Shown here piece by piece: positions 7,506 to 15,140 of a DNA stretch of 17,100 bases. Source of the DNA: Bacteroidota bacterium. Lineage in GTDB: Bacteria; Bacteroidota; Bacteroidia; Chitinophagales; Chitinophagaceae. A program made the position numbers and the translations under genes. The stretch covers positions 1 to 17,100 of the forward strand of contig JAEYVW010000348.1 in the NCBI GenBank assembly GCA_023429365.1, given 5' to 3'. The first letter of the stretch is position 1. Every line of letters starts with the position of its first letter. The notes under the pieces were generated by a model. That model saw only the letters and a program-made list of their open reading frames with translations. It searched no databases and was not told the origin of the DNA.

Positions 7506-8329
7506 CGTCTTTTCACAAGTGCCGTCATGGGATAGCGCAGGTTCTCATACGCCATCATGTCGATCTTAACTTTCCCGACGGATATGGGGCTTTCAATCCT
7601 GACCGGAACCTTATTTTCATCGTCAGTAACCCACACGGTCATGTTCTCACCGCCTTCAAAGATGGTACCCTTAATCAAAAGAGGTTTGAACTTGATGGCC
7701 CTGAACTTTCCATACCGGGTCTTGATCGTTTCGCGGCCGAGGTAGCGGATATACATGTTGAAGACTTCATTGTCGAGAAACATATCGAACGCGATCTTAT
7801 CGTTGGGCTGAAGTTTTGAGAAATCAACATTCCTTGCATAAAAAACCGCGCTTACTACATCCTGTACACAGGAGGGAACTTTGAACACACCTTCATTGGT
7901 GATGGCGGTATTGGCTGTTTTATTGAATGTTACATTCTGGTATTTTTTGTACCCACCTTCATTGACATTACGTATAAACTTCAAAGGCTGCATGGTGGTC
8001 GTGTCCACATAAGTTTCGTAACGATCCCTCACTTTGTAGATCCAGTCGTAGGAAGAATTGGTACGGCCATCGCCTACAATATGATAAACCGGCTTGTTGT
8101 TGAGTGTTTCGAGTGTGGTGGTGAAAGTAGCAGTGCCGGCGTTGACATACACTCCTGCTACCGCGTAATAGACCGCAAGGGTTACTTTCTCCCCTGCTTT
8201 AAAGGAGATATTTTTGATGGTACATGAATCCTGGTAATGTGTTTCCGCCCGGGTGCTAAAAGCCATTAAAGCTAATACCGGTATTGCAAACCACCTGAAA
8301 ATTCCATTCATTTCAAATCTGTTTATCAT
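7502..8329 (-). CDS. DUF3108 domain-containing exported protein
   Basis: 275 residues with a signal peptide (FRWFAIPVLALMAFSTRAE; cleavage predicted near ETHYQD) and a mature all-beta domain. The spaced motifs GEKVTLAVYYAVAGVYVNAG, RDRYETYVDTTTMQPLKFIR, AFDMFLDNEVFNMYIRYLGR and VWVTDDENKVPVRIES match the DUF3108 family. Such proteins are periplasmic or outer-membrane associated and of unknown function. ATG 8329 is used; a second in-frame ATG at 8311 gives a tidier signal peptide (MNGIFRWF...) and may be the true start. It lies 50 bp downstream of the UPF0104 gene on the same strand, so an operon is likely. It is convergent with the MBL gene. Confidence 0.85.
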   Translation of the reverse strand: MINRFEMNGIFRWFAIPVLALMAFSTRAETHYQDSCTIKNISFKAGEKVTLAVYYAVAGVYVNAGTATFTTTLETLNNKPVYHIVGDGRTNSSYDWIYKVRDRYETYVDTTTMQPLKFIRNVNEGGYKKYQNVTFNKTANTAITNEGVFKVPSCVQDVVSAVFYARNVDFSKLQPNDKIAFDMFLDNEVFNMYIRYLGRETIKTRYGKFRAIKFKPLLIKGTIFEGGENMTVWVTDDENKVPVRIESPISVGKVKIDMMAYENLRYPMTALVKRR

Positions 8330-8379
8330 TAATGCCCTGGTTAATACGTTACTCCCACTATATTAATGCCATAAACGCT

Positions 8380-9396
8380 CTAAACCCGTGATGCATTGTT
8401 GTTTTTAAAAATTCTTTTAATTCCTAATATCAATAAACTCCCGGCCAGTGCGGGGATGATCAGGTTAATAAACCAGATACTCACAGCTGTAAGGCTAATA
8501 CCAAGACTGTTCTGGCTAAATAGTCCCAGCAACATCAAACTCACTTTTCCACGTAAACCGAGGTCAGTAAATAAAGCTATCGTGGGTATGACCGCCATCA
8601 CCAGGAATGAGATACTGACAACCCACCAGCTTTCCCATAGTGAAACCTCTACATCAAAAAGCTTGAGCAAGAGATAATATTGTACGATAAATACAACGAA
8701 TCTCAGTGCTGATAAAGACATTATTTGAAACAGTAAAGTTGCATTAAAGTTCTCTAATGTTTCAATGAGCCAGGCATATCTCCTGCTTCCGGGAAGCCTG
8801 TCTACCCATCTTACAAGGAAAGACAACCTGAAATAAAAGAGTGTTAAAATCAGGGTTACGGCCGCTACACCATATAGTATAATGTCATACCAAAACGAGG
8901 TGACGAGTTCGCCATTCTCTATAACCGGACGCATGATTATCAAACCCACAAAACCCATGATAAGTGTTACAATCAGCTGGCTCAAACTTCCGGTGATCGT
9001 CAGTGAAATCGCTTTTAACCGGTTGCCTTCTTCCATGTACAGCACCCTCCCCAGGTATTCGCCTACCCGGTTGGGCGTGGTCACTGAAAAAGACACACCC
9101 GATACCACCGCTTTGAAGGCTGTAAAAAAGCTAATTTTCTGGATCTTTTCAATAGCAAGTTTCCATTTGACCGTTTCGAGTGACCAGTTGGCCAACATTA
9201 GCACAAAAACAGCGGCGAGGTTCCACCACATGCCACTGTTGAAGGAATGACGGATATGCTGCCAGGAAGTTTCAAGATCAGGCTGCGATCGTATTTGCCG
9301 ATATACCGAATAGGAAAGCCAGATAAAGAGTGCAGGCCCCAAAAAAATATTGACGAACCGCCTGAGCTTTTTATTTTGATCACTATTTAATCGCAT
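8380..9396 (-). CDS. Lysylphosphatidylglycerol-synthase TM region / UPF0104 family membrane protein
   Basis: About 338 residues with seven to eight hydrophobic helices and no soluble catalytic domain, so it corresponds to the MprF N-terminal flippase-like region (PF03706, UPF0104) alone and not to an aminoacyl-PG synthase. Family signatures: SGVSFSVTTPNRVGEYLGRV after the third helix, SLSQLIVTLIMG, and IPTIALFTDLGLRGKVSLML near the C-terminus, the conserved P...lG.R region. A role in lipid translocation or glycolipid export is inferred only. I chose ATG 9396 (MRLNSDQNKK); a TTG at 9423 would add nine residues. It is divergent from ruvC across roughly 100 bp and is followed by the DUF3108 gene. 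Confidence 0.85.
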   Translation of the reverse strand: MRLNSDQNKKLRRFVNIFLGPALFIWLSYSVYRQIRSQPDLETSWQHIRHSFNSGMWWNLAAVFVLMLANWSLETVKWKLAIEKIQKISFFTAFKAVVSGVSFSVTTPNRVGEYLGRVLYMEEGNRLKAISLTITGSLSQLIVTLIMGFVGLIIMRPVIENGELVTSFWYDIILYGVAAVTLILTLFYFRLSFLVRWVDRLPGSRRYAWLIETLENFNATLLFQIMSLSALRFVVFIVQYYLLLKLFDVEVSLWESWWVVSISFLVMAVIPTIALFTDLGLRGKVSLMLLGLFSQNSLGISLTAVSIWFINLIIPALAGSLLILGIKRIFKNNNASRV

Positions 9397-9495
9397 ACTG
9401 GCATCGTACTTCAAAGATTTCAACCCGTTTTCGTAGTTTCGGGCTTCGAAGTTCTGATCTCTATACTAGTTATAATCCGGTAAAAATACAACCGC

Positions 9496-10062
9496 TTGCA
9501 AAATCCTGCTAAAATAATCCTCGGCATAGATCCTGGCACACTGGTGATGGGCTACGGCATCATCGAAGTGAAGGGAGGCGGGGTAAAAATGAAAACCATG
9601 CATGTGCTGAAATTGTCAGCGCGGCAGGATAATTATCAGCGACTCCAACTTATTCACGAGAAAGTAGAAGAGCTGATCGAAATATACAAACCCCATGAGT
9701 TTGCTATCGAAGCGCCTTTCTTTGGTAAAAACGTACAAAGTATGCTCAAGCTGGGCAGGGCTCAGGGTGTGGCCATTGCCGCGGCGATTCAGGCCGGCGT
9801 ACCGGTAACCGAATATTCACCAAAAAAAGTAAAGCAGTCGGTCACGGGAAATGGTAATGCAGGCAAGGAGCAGGTTTGGAAAATGCTGCAACAACTTCTT
9901 ACATTAAAAGAAGACCCACTTTCTTTCGATGCAACTGATGCTCTCGCGGTAGCGGTTTGTCATCATTTCCAGACCACCCGGGTGATGGTACAGGCAAATA
10001 ATACCGTTAAAGGCTGGGATGATTTTATAAAAAAGAATCCGGGCAGGATAGTTAAACTCTGA
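9496..10062 (+). CDS. ruvC: Crossover junction endodeoxyribonuclease RuvC (TTG start)
   Basis: Resolves Holliday junctions together with RuvAB in recombinational repair. The 188-residue protein shows all four acidic catalytic residues of the RNase H-like fold: D12 (LGIDPGT), E72 (FAIEAPFFGKN), D145 and D148 (SFDATDALAVAVCHH). LGRAQGVAIAAAI and YSPKKVKQSVTGNGNAGKEQV are also typical. The start is TTG at 9496: upstream the frame meets TAA at 9481 with no ATG or GTG between, and the next ATG comes after the first catalytic Asp. The sequence before the start is A-rich (TAAAAATACAACCGC) with no Shine-Dalgarno. ruvA and ruvB are not in the window. Confidence 0.95.
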   Translation: MQNPAKIILGIDPGTLVMGYGIIEVKGGGVKMKTMHVLKLSARQDNYQRLQLIHEKVEELIEIYKPHEFAIEAPFFGKNVQSMLKLGRAQGVAIAAAIQAGVPVTEYSPKKVKQSVTGNGNAGKEQVWKMLQQLLTLKEDPLSFDATDALAVAVCHHFQTTRVMVQANNTVKGWDDFIKKNPGRIVKL

Positions 10063-10170
10063 TGGCCGGGAAGAAGGTAGGGCGGGAAGGAATAATCTGT
10101 ACCGTCAGCTGAATCATCTTCTGCTAAGATTCATTTAAGATCATTGGATAACAAAAGCCCGCTTAAGTTG

Positions 10171-10566
10171 CTACCCCTTTAGCTTTTCGACGAGCATCTG
10201 TTGTATCTCCTTCATTCGCTCTTCGCTTACTTTTAACTTTGGCTGTGTAAAATTCAGATCGTTGGCTGAACTGATGGGAATAAGATGCATATGCGCATGC
10301 GGTACTTCCAGTCCGACTACGCTGATACCGCACCGATTGCAATTGAATGAAGCTTCGATGGCCTTGGCAATGGGCCGGGCAAATACCAGCCATTCTGCCA
10401 GGTAGTCTTCCGGCAGGTCAAAAAGATTATCGATTTCTTTTTTCGGTACGACCAATACATGTCCCTCGCGTAACGGAAAAATATCCAGGAACGCGAAGAA
10501 TTTTTCGTTCTCGGCAATTTTATAACCAGGGATCTCTCCAGCAATGATTTTTGAAAAAATTGACAT
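10171..10566 (-). CDS. HIT family nucleotide-binding hydrolase
   Basis: Small cytoplasmic protein of the histidine-triad superfamily (purine nucleoside phosphoramidase / Hint-like). The 131 residues contain SIFSKIIAGEIPGYKI at the N-terminus, FAFLDIFPLREGHVLVVPKK, and the histidine triad HAHMHLIP at 90-97 (H90, H92, H94). ATG 10566 is chosen because MSIFSKI is the standard Hint start; an in-frame ATG 19 codons upstream would add an atypical leader. GGAGG lies almost directly before this ATG (1 nt spacer), too close for a good ribosome site. It is separated from greA by a terminator, so it likely has its own promoter. Confidence 0.92.
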   Translation of the reverse strand: MSIFSKIIAGEIPGYKIAENEKFFAFLDIFPLREGHVLVVPKKEIDNLFDLPEDYLAEWLVFARPIAKAIEASFNCNRCGISVVGLEVPHAHMHLIPISSANDLNFTQPKLKVSEERMKEIQQMLVEKLKG

Positions 10567-10663
10567 ACCTCCAAACAGTTTTGATTTGATCGAAAGCAAA
10601 AAATAATAAGCTCTTTTCAGCATAAAAGCTGTTTCATTTACAAATCTATCAACTTACCGCATT

Positions 10664-10688
10664 AAAAAAACCTCCATACCGGAGGTTT
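10664..10688 (-). terminator. Intrinsic terminator after greA
   Basis: Read on the minus strand, AAACCTCC, loop GGTAT, GGAGGTTT forms an 8-bp stem running straight into seven Ts. It begins 27 bp after the greA stop, so it ends the greA transcript and separates it from the HIT gene. Confidence 0.9.
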
Positions 10689-10714
10689 AGCATTTGAGCC
10701 GGTATATCCGGCAA

Positions 10715-11185
10715 TTAAGCTGTAATATTATCAATCTTAAAGCTGATCACTCCCGCGGGAGCCTGCACATCGGCTGTTTCACCGACCTGCTTTCCCAATA
10801 TTCCCTGGCCAATAGGTGATGACACGGAGATCTTTCCTGCCTTGAGATCGGCTTCTGTTTCGCTCACAACCTGGTAGGTGACCTGCTTTTTTGTTTTCAG
10901 ATTTGTCAGTGTAACCTTGGTCAGGATCGATACCTTACTGGTATCAATGGCTGATTCATCGATCACCCGGGTATTGGCCAATTGCCCTTCCAACTGGGCG
11001 ATCTTTGCTTCGAGCAGTCCCTGGGCTTCTTTTGCCGCGTCATATTCCGCGTTCTCCTTGAGGTCGCCTTTCTCACGTGCTTCGGCAATAGCCCTGCTGG
11101 CAGCTGGTCTTTCAACCCCTTTCATATGCTGCAGTTCAGCCTTGATTTGCTCTAAAGTTTCCTTAGTAACATACTGAATTGTCAT
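10715..11185 (-). CDS. greA: Transcription elongation factor GreA
   Basis: Binds the RNA polymerase secondary channel and stimulates cleavage of backtracked RNA. The 156-residue length is normal. The N-terminal coiled coil carries SRAIAEAREKGDLKENAEYD, with the tip acids D41 and E44, then the C-terminal FKBP-like domain (VSILTKVTLTNLKTKKQVTY; VSSPIGQGILGKQVGETADV). ATG 11185 is fixed by a strong Shine-Dalgarno sequence and by the standard GreA N-terminus (MTIQYVTKETLEQIKAELQH); the frame is open further upstream across the leader hairpin but that is not coding. It is preceded by a terminator-like hairpin and followed by a clear terminator. Confidence 0.96.
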   Translation of the reverse strand: MTIQYVTKETLEQIKAELQHMKGVERPAASRAIAEAREKGDLKENAEYDAAKEAQGLLEAKIAQLEGQLANTRVIDESAIDTSKVSILTKVTLTNLKTKKQVTYQVVSETEADLKAGKISVSSPIGQGILGKQVGETADVQAPAGVISFKIDNITA

Positions 11186-11190
11186 ACTCA

Positions 11191-11198
11191 CCTCCTTT
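11191..11198 (-). promoter_or_regulatory. Strong Shine-Dalgarno sequence of greA
   Basis: AAAGGAGG (then TGAGT and ATG; 5-nt spacer) is a near-perfect anti-SD match. It stands out in a window where most starts have A-rich, SD-less leaders, as usual for Bacteroidota. It decides the greA start. Confidence 0.8.
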
Positions 11199-11207
11199 GA
11201 TATAAAC

Positions 11208-11247
11208 AAAAAAAATAACAACGCCTCAGGGTTCTGCTGAAGCGTTG
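11208..11247 (-). terminator. Terminator-shaped hairpin in the greA leader (upstream-operon terminator or greA attenuator)
   Basis: On the minus strand CAACGCTTCAG, a 7-nt loop, then CTGAGGCGTTG form an 11-bp stem (one G-U pair), followed by TTATTTTTTTT. The hairpin ends only about 10 nt before the greA Shine-Dalgarno and lies about 90 bp after the stop of the dehydrogenase gene. A TATCTTTG box just upstream (11261-11268) would start a transcript at the foot of this hairpin. It may therefore terminate the rsmA-dehydrogenase transcript, attenuate greA, or both. Confidence 0.75.
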
Positions 11248-11260
11248 CACTATTGTATAT

Positions 11261-11268
11261 CAAAGATA
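11261..11268 (-). promoter_or_regulatory. Candidate -7 promoter box for greA
   Basis: TATCTTTG on the minus strand is an exact match to TAnnTTTG. Transcription would begin about 5-8 nt downstream, just before the leader hairpin, giving a leader of roughly 70 nt. No clear TTTG -33 box is visible at the usual distance, only a T-rich stretch. Confidence 0.45.
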
Positions 11269-11335
11269 GTAAACTATTTGAAAATAAAAAACGGAATTCA
11301 CCCCTCCGGGAAGCGTCCATTTTTAGCCCGGAAAA

Positions 11336-12265
11336 TCATTCATTTCCAAAAATCTTGCGGGTCAGCACCTGCGCCATTTTCAATAATGCTTCATGACTGT
11401 AGCCCGCGATATGGGGCGTGAGTAAAACATTGGGCCGGGAGGCCAGCCAGTCAAGTTGTTCTTTCTCACCGGCTGAATACGTGTCAAGTTTCTCATTTTC
11501 CAGTACATCCAAAGCTGCGCCGGACACCTGTTCTGATTTCAGGGCTTCAACAAGCTGGGAAGTATGCATGATCTTACCTCTTGATGTATTGATGATGACA
11601 GGCTTTTTCTGGAGGGCATTAAAAAATTCAGAGCCTGACATATGAAAAGTCTCCTCCGTCAATGGCACATGGAAACTGATCACATCCGCGTAACGACACA
11701 GTTGCTCAAGACTCGCTTCCTTGACATATCCGCCACTGAATCCAAATTTGTATTTATCATACGCGAGAACAGTAACATTAAAAGGCTGCAGCAGCCGCGC
11801 AAAAGAACTCCCGGTATTTCCGAAACCAATGATGCCTACGGTTTTTCCACTAAGTTCAGTTCCCCGGTTTTCATCGCGGTGCCAAATACCGTTTCGAATC
11901 TCGTTACAGGAAAGATGAATATTCCTAAGAAGAACCAGCAACATTCCAAGTGTGTGTTCTGCCACCGCGTTTGAATTGCCCTCCGGACTACTATAACATT
12001 CAATGCCCTTATTTTTTGCATAAGCCACGTCAATCAATTCGAGACCGCTTCCCAGCCGCCCGATCCATTTCAATGAAATTGCCCTGTCAATAAGTGCTTT
12101 ATCAATCTTTAAACGCGTGGTTACTACGAGACCTTCTGCGTCTGGTATCTCTTCAGTTAACTCCTCATAAGTGATGCGCGGGTTATTGACGATCTCGTAG
12201 CCTTGCTTTTTTAGTTCATCATGCAGGTAAGGGTGCGCCCGGGCTGTAATAATTACTTTCTTCAT
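11336..12265 (-). CDS. D-isomer-specific 2-hydroxyacid dehydrogenase
   Basis: NAD(P)-dependent oxidoreductase of the SerA/PdxB/D-lactate dehydrogenase superfamily, cytoplasmic, 309 residues. Seen: substrate-binding half at 1-100 with [11 protein letters not shown] at 69-79, Rossmann motif GFGNTG at 147-152, and the catalytic triad R229 (INTSRGK), E258 (DVLENEK) and H285 (LTPHIAGYS). The usual EP after the catalytic Glu is EK here. There is no ACT domain, so it is not a full-length SerA of the regulated type; the substrate (3-phosphoglycerate, hydroxypyruvate or another 2-hydroxyacid) cannot be told from sequence. It starts 20 bp after the rsmA stop, so it is probably co-transcribed with rsmA. 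Confidence 0.88.
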   Translation of the reverse strand: MKKVIITARAHPYLHDELKKQGYEIVNNPRITYEELTEEIPDAEGLVVTTRLKIDKALIDRAISLKWIGRLGSGLELIDVAYAKNKGIECYSSPEGNSNAVAEHTLGMLLVLLRNIHLSCNEIRNGIWHRDENRGTELSGKTVGIIGFGNTGSSFARLLQPFNVTVLAYDKYKFGFSGGYVKEASLEQLCRYADVISFHVPLTEETFHMSGSEFFNALQKKPVIINTSRGKIMHTSQLVEALKSEQVSGAALDVLENEKLDTYSAGEKEQLDWLASRPNVLLTPHIAGYSHEALLKMAQVLTRKIFGNE

Positions 12266-12285
12266 AGATTATAGTGCCTGCAAAA

Positions 12286-13044
12286 TTAATGCTGCTTCAT
12301 TTTAAAACTTAACGCGGCAAATTGTTCGACCGATAATTGCTCTGCTCTTTTATTAAACAGTTCATCTTCCAGAATAGTTGCCTCAAACAAGCTTTTAACG
12401 GCATTGCGCAGGGTTTTTCTTCGCTGGTTGAATGCCGTTTTTACCAGGTTGAAAAAAGCCGACTCACTTCTTATTGCTAATGGTTGTGATCGGGGTACTA
12501 ACCTGATCACGCCACTTTTAACCTTGGGCGGCGGCGTAAAACTTTTTTCACTCACATCAAACAAATATTCAACATCGAAAAAAGCCTGGATCAACACGCT
12601 GATAACACCATATACTTTGTTCCCCTCCCGTGCGGTAACCCGCTGGGCTACTTCTTTCTGGAACATACCGATCACGCATTCTACATCAGGACGCCAGTCG
12701 AGAATCTTAAATAAAATCTGGGTTGAAATATTGTACGGGAAATTTCCGATTACGGTAAATGAGGAAGTAAATGGTTTATCAATCTCCAAAAAGCTCTGGT
12801 GAATGACCCTTCCCCCCAGTTTGGGATACGTGGCCAATAAAAAATCCACTTTTTCCGTATCGAGCTCCACTGCTTTAAAGTCAATACCGGGGATTTGAAG
12901 CAGGTATTTAGTCAGCGCGCCACCACCAGGACCTACTTCAAGCAAATGCGTGAATGGATGCTCCTGAAGTGCTGCAATTATTCTCCGGCAAATATTCTCG
13001 TCCCGCAGAAAATGTTGGCCCAACGACTTCTTAAGCGTGTACAT
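12286..13044 (-). CDS. rsmA: 16S rRNA (adenine1518-N6/adenine1519-N6)-dimethyltransferase RsmA/KsgA
   Basis: SAM-dependent enzyme dimethylating two adjacent adenines in the 3' terminal hairpin of 16S rRNA during 30S maturation. The 252-residue length is normal. Seen: KKSLGQHFLRDENI at the N-terminus, SAM motif I EVGPGGGALT at 36-45, acidic E60/D62 (AVELDTE), catalytic NFPYN at 101-105 (family NLPYN), and SFTPPPKVKSGVIRL and AFNQRRKTLRN further on. ATG 13044 is the first codon of the conserved N-terminus. A TACATTTG box ends five nucleotides before the ATG, suggesting a leaderless or nearly leaderless transcript. Confidence 0.95.
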   Translation of the reverse strand: MYTLKKSLGQHFLRDENICRRIIAALQEHPFTHLLEVGPGGGALTKYLLQIPGIDFKAVELDTEKVDFLLATYPKLGGRVIHQSFLEIDKPFTSSFTVIGNFPYNISTQILFKILDWRPDVECVIGMFQKEVAQRVTAREGNKVYGVISVLIQAFFDVEYLFDVSEKSFTPPPKVKSGVIRLVPRSQPLAIRSESAFFNLVKTAFNQRRKTLRNAVKSLFEATILEDELFNKRAEQLSVEQFAALSFKMKQH

Positions 13045-13049
13045 ATTTG

Positions 13050-13057
13050 CAAATGTA
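13050..13057 (-). promoter_or_regulatory. Candidate -7 promoter box for rsmA
   Basis: TACATTTG on the minus strand matches TAnnTTTG exactly and lies in the 52-bp gap between the T9SS protein gene and rsmA. Its position puts the expected transcription start at or within a few bases of the ATG. No good -33 element is seen. Confidence 0.4.
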
Positions 13058-13096
13058 GCTTATCGCCCAGGATTAGAAGTTTGTATTGAGGGAGCC

Positions 13097-15091
13097 TTAA
13101 TGACTAAACATAATTTTCTTATGATATACCTGGTCGGCCAGTTGGACCTTCAGGAAATAGACACCGCGGGGTTGGCTGGCCAGGCCTTCGATCAAAAGGG
13201 AATTACTTCCTTTCTGAACATACTTATTGGTGCTATAAACCGATTGACCGGTTGAACTAAAGACGTCAATTGCAGCCCGTCCTTTTGACGAAGCATTTAT
13301 CTGGACCTGGAACCTGTCGTATACAGGATTAGGCCATATATCGATGATGTCTTGTCCAGGTATATCCAGCGATAACGAAAGGACAGAACTAAACTTCCTG
13401 TTGCCTGAAGTATGCACCATCCTGATCCTGTAATAAACATGTGGCACGTCATCTAAAGTACCCGGGTTATCTTCAAATTTATATTCTGATGCCCCGCTAT
13501 AATCTAAAATACCTACCGTTGTAAAATTCCTGCCATCATAACTTCTTTGAATTTCAAAATGCCTGAATGCTGTTCCCCCAGCAATTGTCCATTGAAGCTT
13601 TGCTCGCTGATCGGCATAGACGCCGCGCAAACCCATGATATCAGTACTTAAGACCTCGCAGGTAGGGAAACTTCCCACCTGTATCGTATCGGTAGCATAG
13701 GCGGAACAACCGGCTTGCAGGTATTGGGTTACAATATACGTACCTGAGTGATCCACATGTATCGATGGCCCGGTAGGACTGCTGATAATATTACCATCGG
13801 GTGTGGACCATTCATAGGTGGAAGTAGAGATCGGGTTACTTACCGCAATCTCGGCGACACCTGATCCATCATCGCAAATAAATGGAGTCTCCGTTGCTGC
13901 CAGCGCACGTGGCGCCAGGAATAGATCGGTTGGTGCCACAAAATCTTTTAATTCGGCTGTAAATGAAGCTGAAGCACGGGTCTTTACAATAATCCGGTTG
14001 AATGGAGTACCACATACATCACCACCCAACAGAGTAACAGGGTCAAGACCCAGTTTGGTAAGATTGACAGAAAACTCGATAAACTGGTTAGCAACATACT
14101 TACTATTTGTAGTGGATGCGGGACCCGGGTTTGAAAAGGCAAGGCTATTATCCTGCAACACCAGTCCAAAAGGGCCAGCCCAGGTGTTATTGCTACTTCC
14201 GAGGCCGGTATAAAATGCCCCGGTTGTATTTGGGGAAATAGCGGCATATCCATAAGCAGATCCGGAACCTGAACCATCAAACGCGGTACCCCAGTTGAAT
14301 GAAGTTGGCACTACCGTTTGCCAGTCGGCCCTGCTTACCCAGATACGTGCTTCAATTTTTGTAAGTGTACCGCTTTGAAATTCCCCGTTGAAAATAATAT
14401 CGCCGGGTGACACGATGTTGCCGGCTGCATCAAATTTCCAGCTGGTATGCCCGGCATCAGGGCCATAGCCATAAAATTTTTGCGATGTGCGGTCATAATA
14501 GATATCTGACTGATACATCTCGAAATCAAAGTAACGGTTACCAGTTGTATTATCGAGTGAAATTCCCCCAAACATCCAAAGTGAATCTGTCGTGTTGGGG
14601 CCTGCACGCCTTACGTGAACCATGATATCCAGGATATCATTCTTATCAGGTACGCTTTGAACACCACCGGTCCAGTTGGCGGGGCTCATCCCATTTTTAT
14701 CGGCACCAGCGGTAAACACAGTTGTGTCGTTTCCATGATAGTCTCTTACGAAAATCGCGTCGAGCCAAAGCCGGTTTGCTACCACGCTGAACTGGGGCTT
14801 GCTCATCGTGCGATAAAATGAGCTCATTCTTTTTGGAAATGGTGAAACATCTGACAGGTAAGCTGCGATGATGGCTGCAGCCCCGGTGGTATCAATTACA
14901 AATTCCCCGGTACCCGGTGTGCCGTTGCTGAACCAGTCATCGTTACCCGAAGTTATAGCGCCATCAAAATAATTTGCTCTCAGGTCGGCGTCCACACCAA
15001 ACCTGGCTTTGGTAATGGGAATGGTTATTTGCGCATACCCTCCTACCCAGCCCGAAAACATCAATAAAACAATTAGTAAAATTGTTTTCAT
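13097..15091 (-). CDS. Secreted T9SS cargo protein with Ig-like and FnIII-like domains
   Basis: 664 residues. The signal peptide is MKTILLIVLLMFSGWVGGYA, with likely cleavage before Q21. Residues about 22-395 form a large beta-rich domain rich in aromatic and Gly/Asn residues that I cannot assign to a family. Residues about 400-475 look Ig/PKD-like (two cysteines at 406 and 462, STYEWSTPDG, SGTYIVTQYLQAGCSA). Residues about 485-575 resemble an FnIII-like module (KLQWTIAGGTAFRHFEIQRS, HVYYRIRMVH). Residues about 583-664 are a type A T9SS sorting domain (IWPNPVYDRFQVQ, IDVFSSTGQSVY, GVYFLKVQLADQVYHKKI). It is expected to be exported by Sec, pass the outer membrane by T9SS and be surface-anchored or released. 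It is preceded 49 bp upstream by the small FnIII-like exported protein gene. Function is unknown; no catalytic motif was recognised. Confidence 0.88.
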   Translation of the reverse strand: MKTILLIVLLMFSGWVGGYAQITIPITKARFGVDADLRANYFDGAITSGNDDWFSNGTPGTGEFVIDTTGAAAIIAAYLSDVSPFPKRMSSFYRTMSKPQFSVVANRLWLDAIFVRDYHGNDTTVFTAGADKNGMSPANWTGGVQSVPDKNDILDIMVHVRRAGPNTTDSLWMFGGISLDNTTGNRYFDFEMYQSDIYYDRTSQKFYGYGPDAGHTSWKFDAAGNIVSPGDIIFNGEFQSGTLTKIEARIWVSRADWQTVVPTSFNWGTAFDGSGSGSAYGYAAISPNTTGAFYTGLGSSNNTWAGPFGLVLQDNSLAFSNPGPASTTNSKYVANQFIEFSVNLTKLGLDPVTLLGGDVCGTPFNRIIVKTRASASFTAELKDFVAPTDLFLAPRALAATETPFICDDGSGVAEIAVSNPISTSTYEWSTPDGNIISSPTGPSIHVDHSGTYIVTQYLQAGCSAYATDTIQVGSFPTCEVLSTDIMGLRGVYADQRAKLQWTIAGGTAFRHFEIQRSYDGRNFTTVGILDYSGASEYKFEDNPGTLDDVPHVYYRIRMVHTSGNRKFSSVLSLSLDIPGQDIIDIWPNPVYDRFQVQINASSKGRAAIDVFSSTGQSVYSTNKYVQKGSNSLLIEGLASQPRGVYFLKVQLADQVYHKKIMFSH

Positions 15092-15121
15092 ACGCTTTTT
15101 ATTCTGCTGAAACGCTTTTTA
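15092..15121. repeat. Tandem direct repeat just upstream of the 664-residue T9SS protein gene
   Basis: ACGCTTTTTA occurs at 15092-15101 and again at 15112-15121, exactly 20 bp apart, abutting the ATG on the minus strand (AAAAAGCGT twice in the leader). It might be a ribosome- or regulator-binding element or a chance duplication. Confidence 0.4.
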
Positions 15122-15140
15122 CTCCGGCTTCTTGTATTAG

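Noticed and set aside
9471..9476. Perfect TATAAT upstream of ruvC
   Set aside because: There is no matching -35 element, and Bacteroidota vegetative promoters use TAnnTTTG-type -7 boxes; probably chance.
10100..10140. Possible terminator between ruvC and the HIT gene
   Set aside because: The TGAATC/GATTCA arms are only 6 bp with a 12-nt loop and no T-run, too weak to call.
10566..10623. Longer N-terminus for the HIT protein
   Set aside because: The extra 19 residues are not typical of Hint proteins; the ATG at 10566 gives the standard MSIFSKI start.
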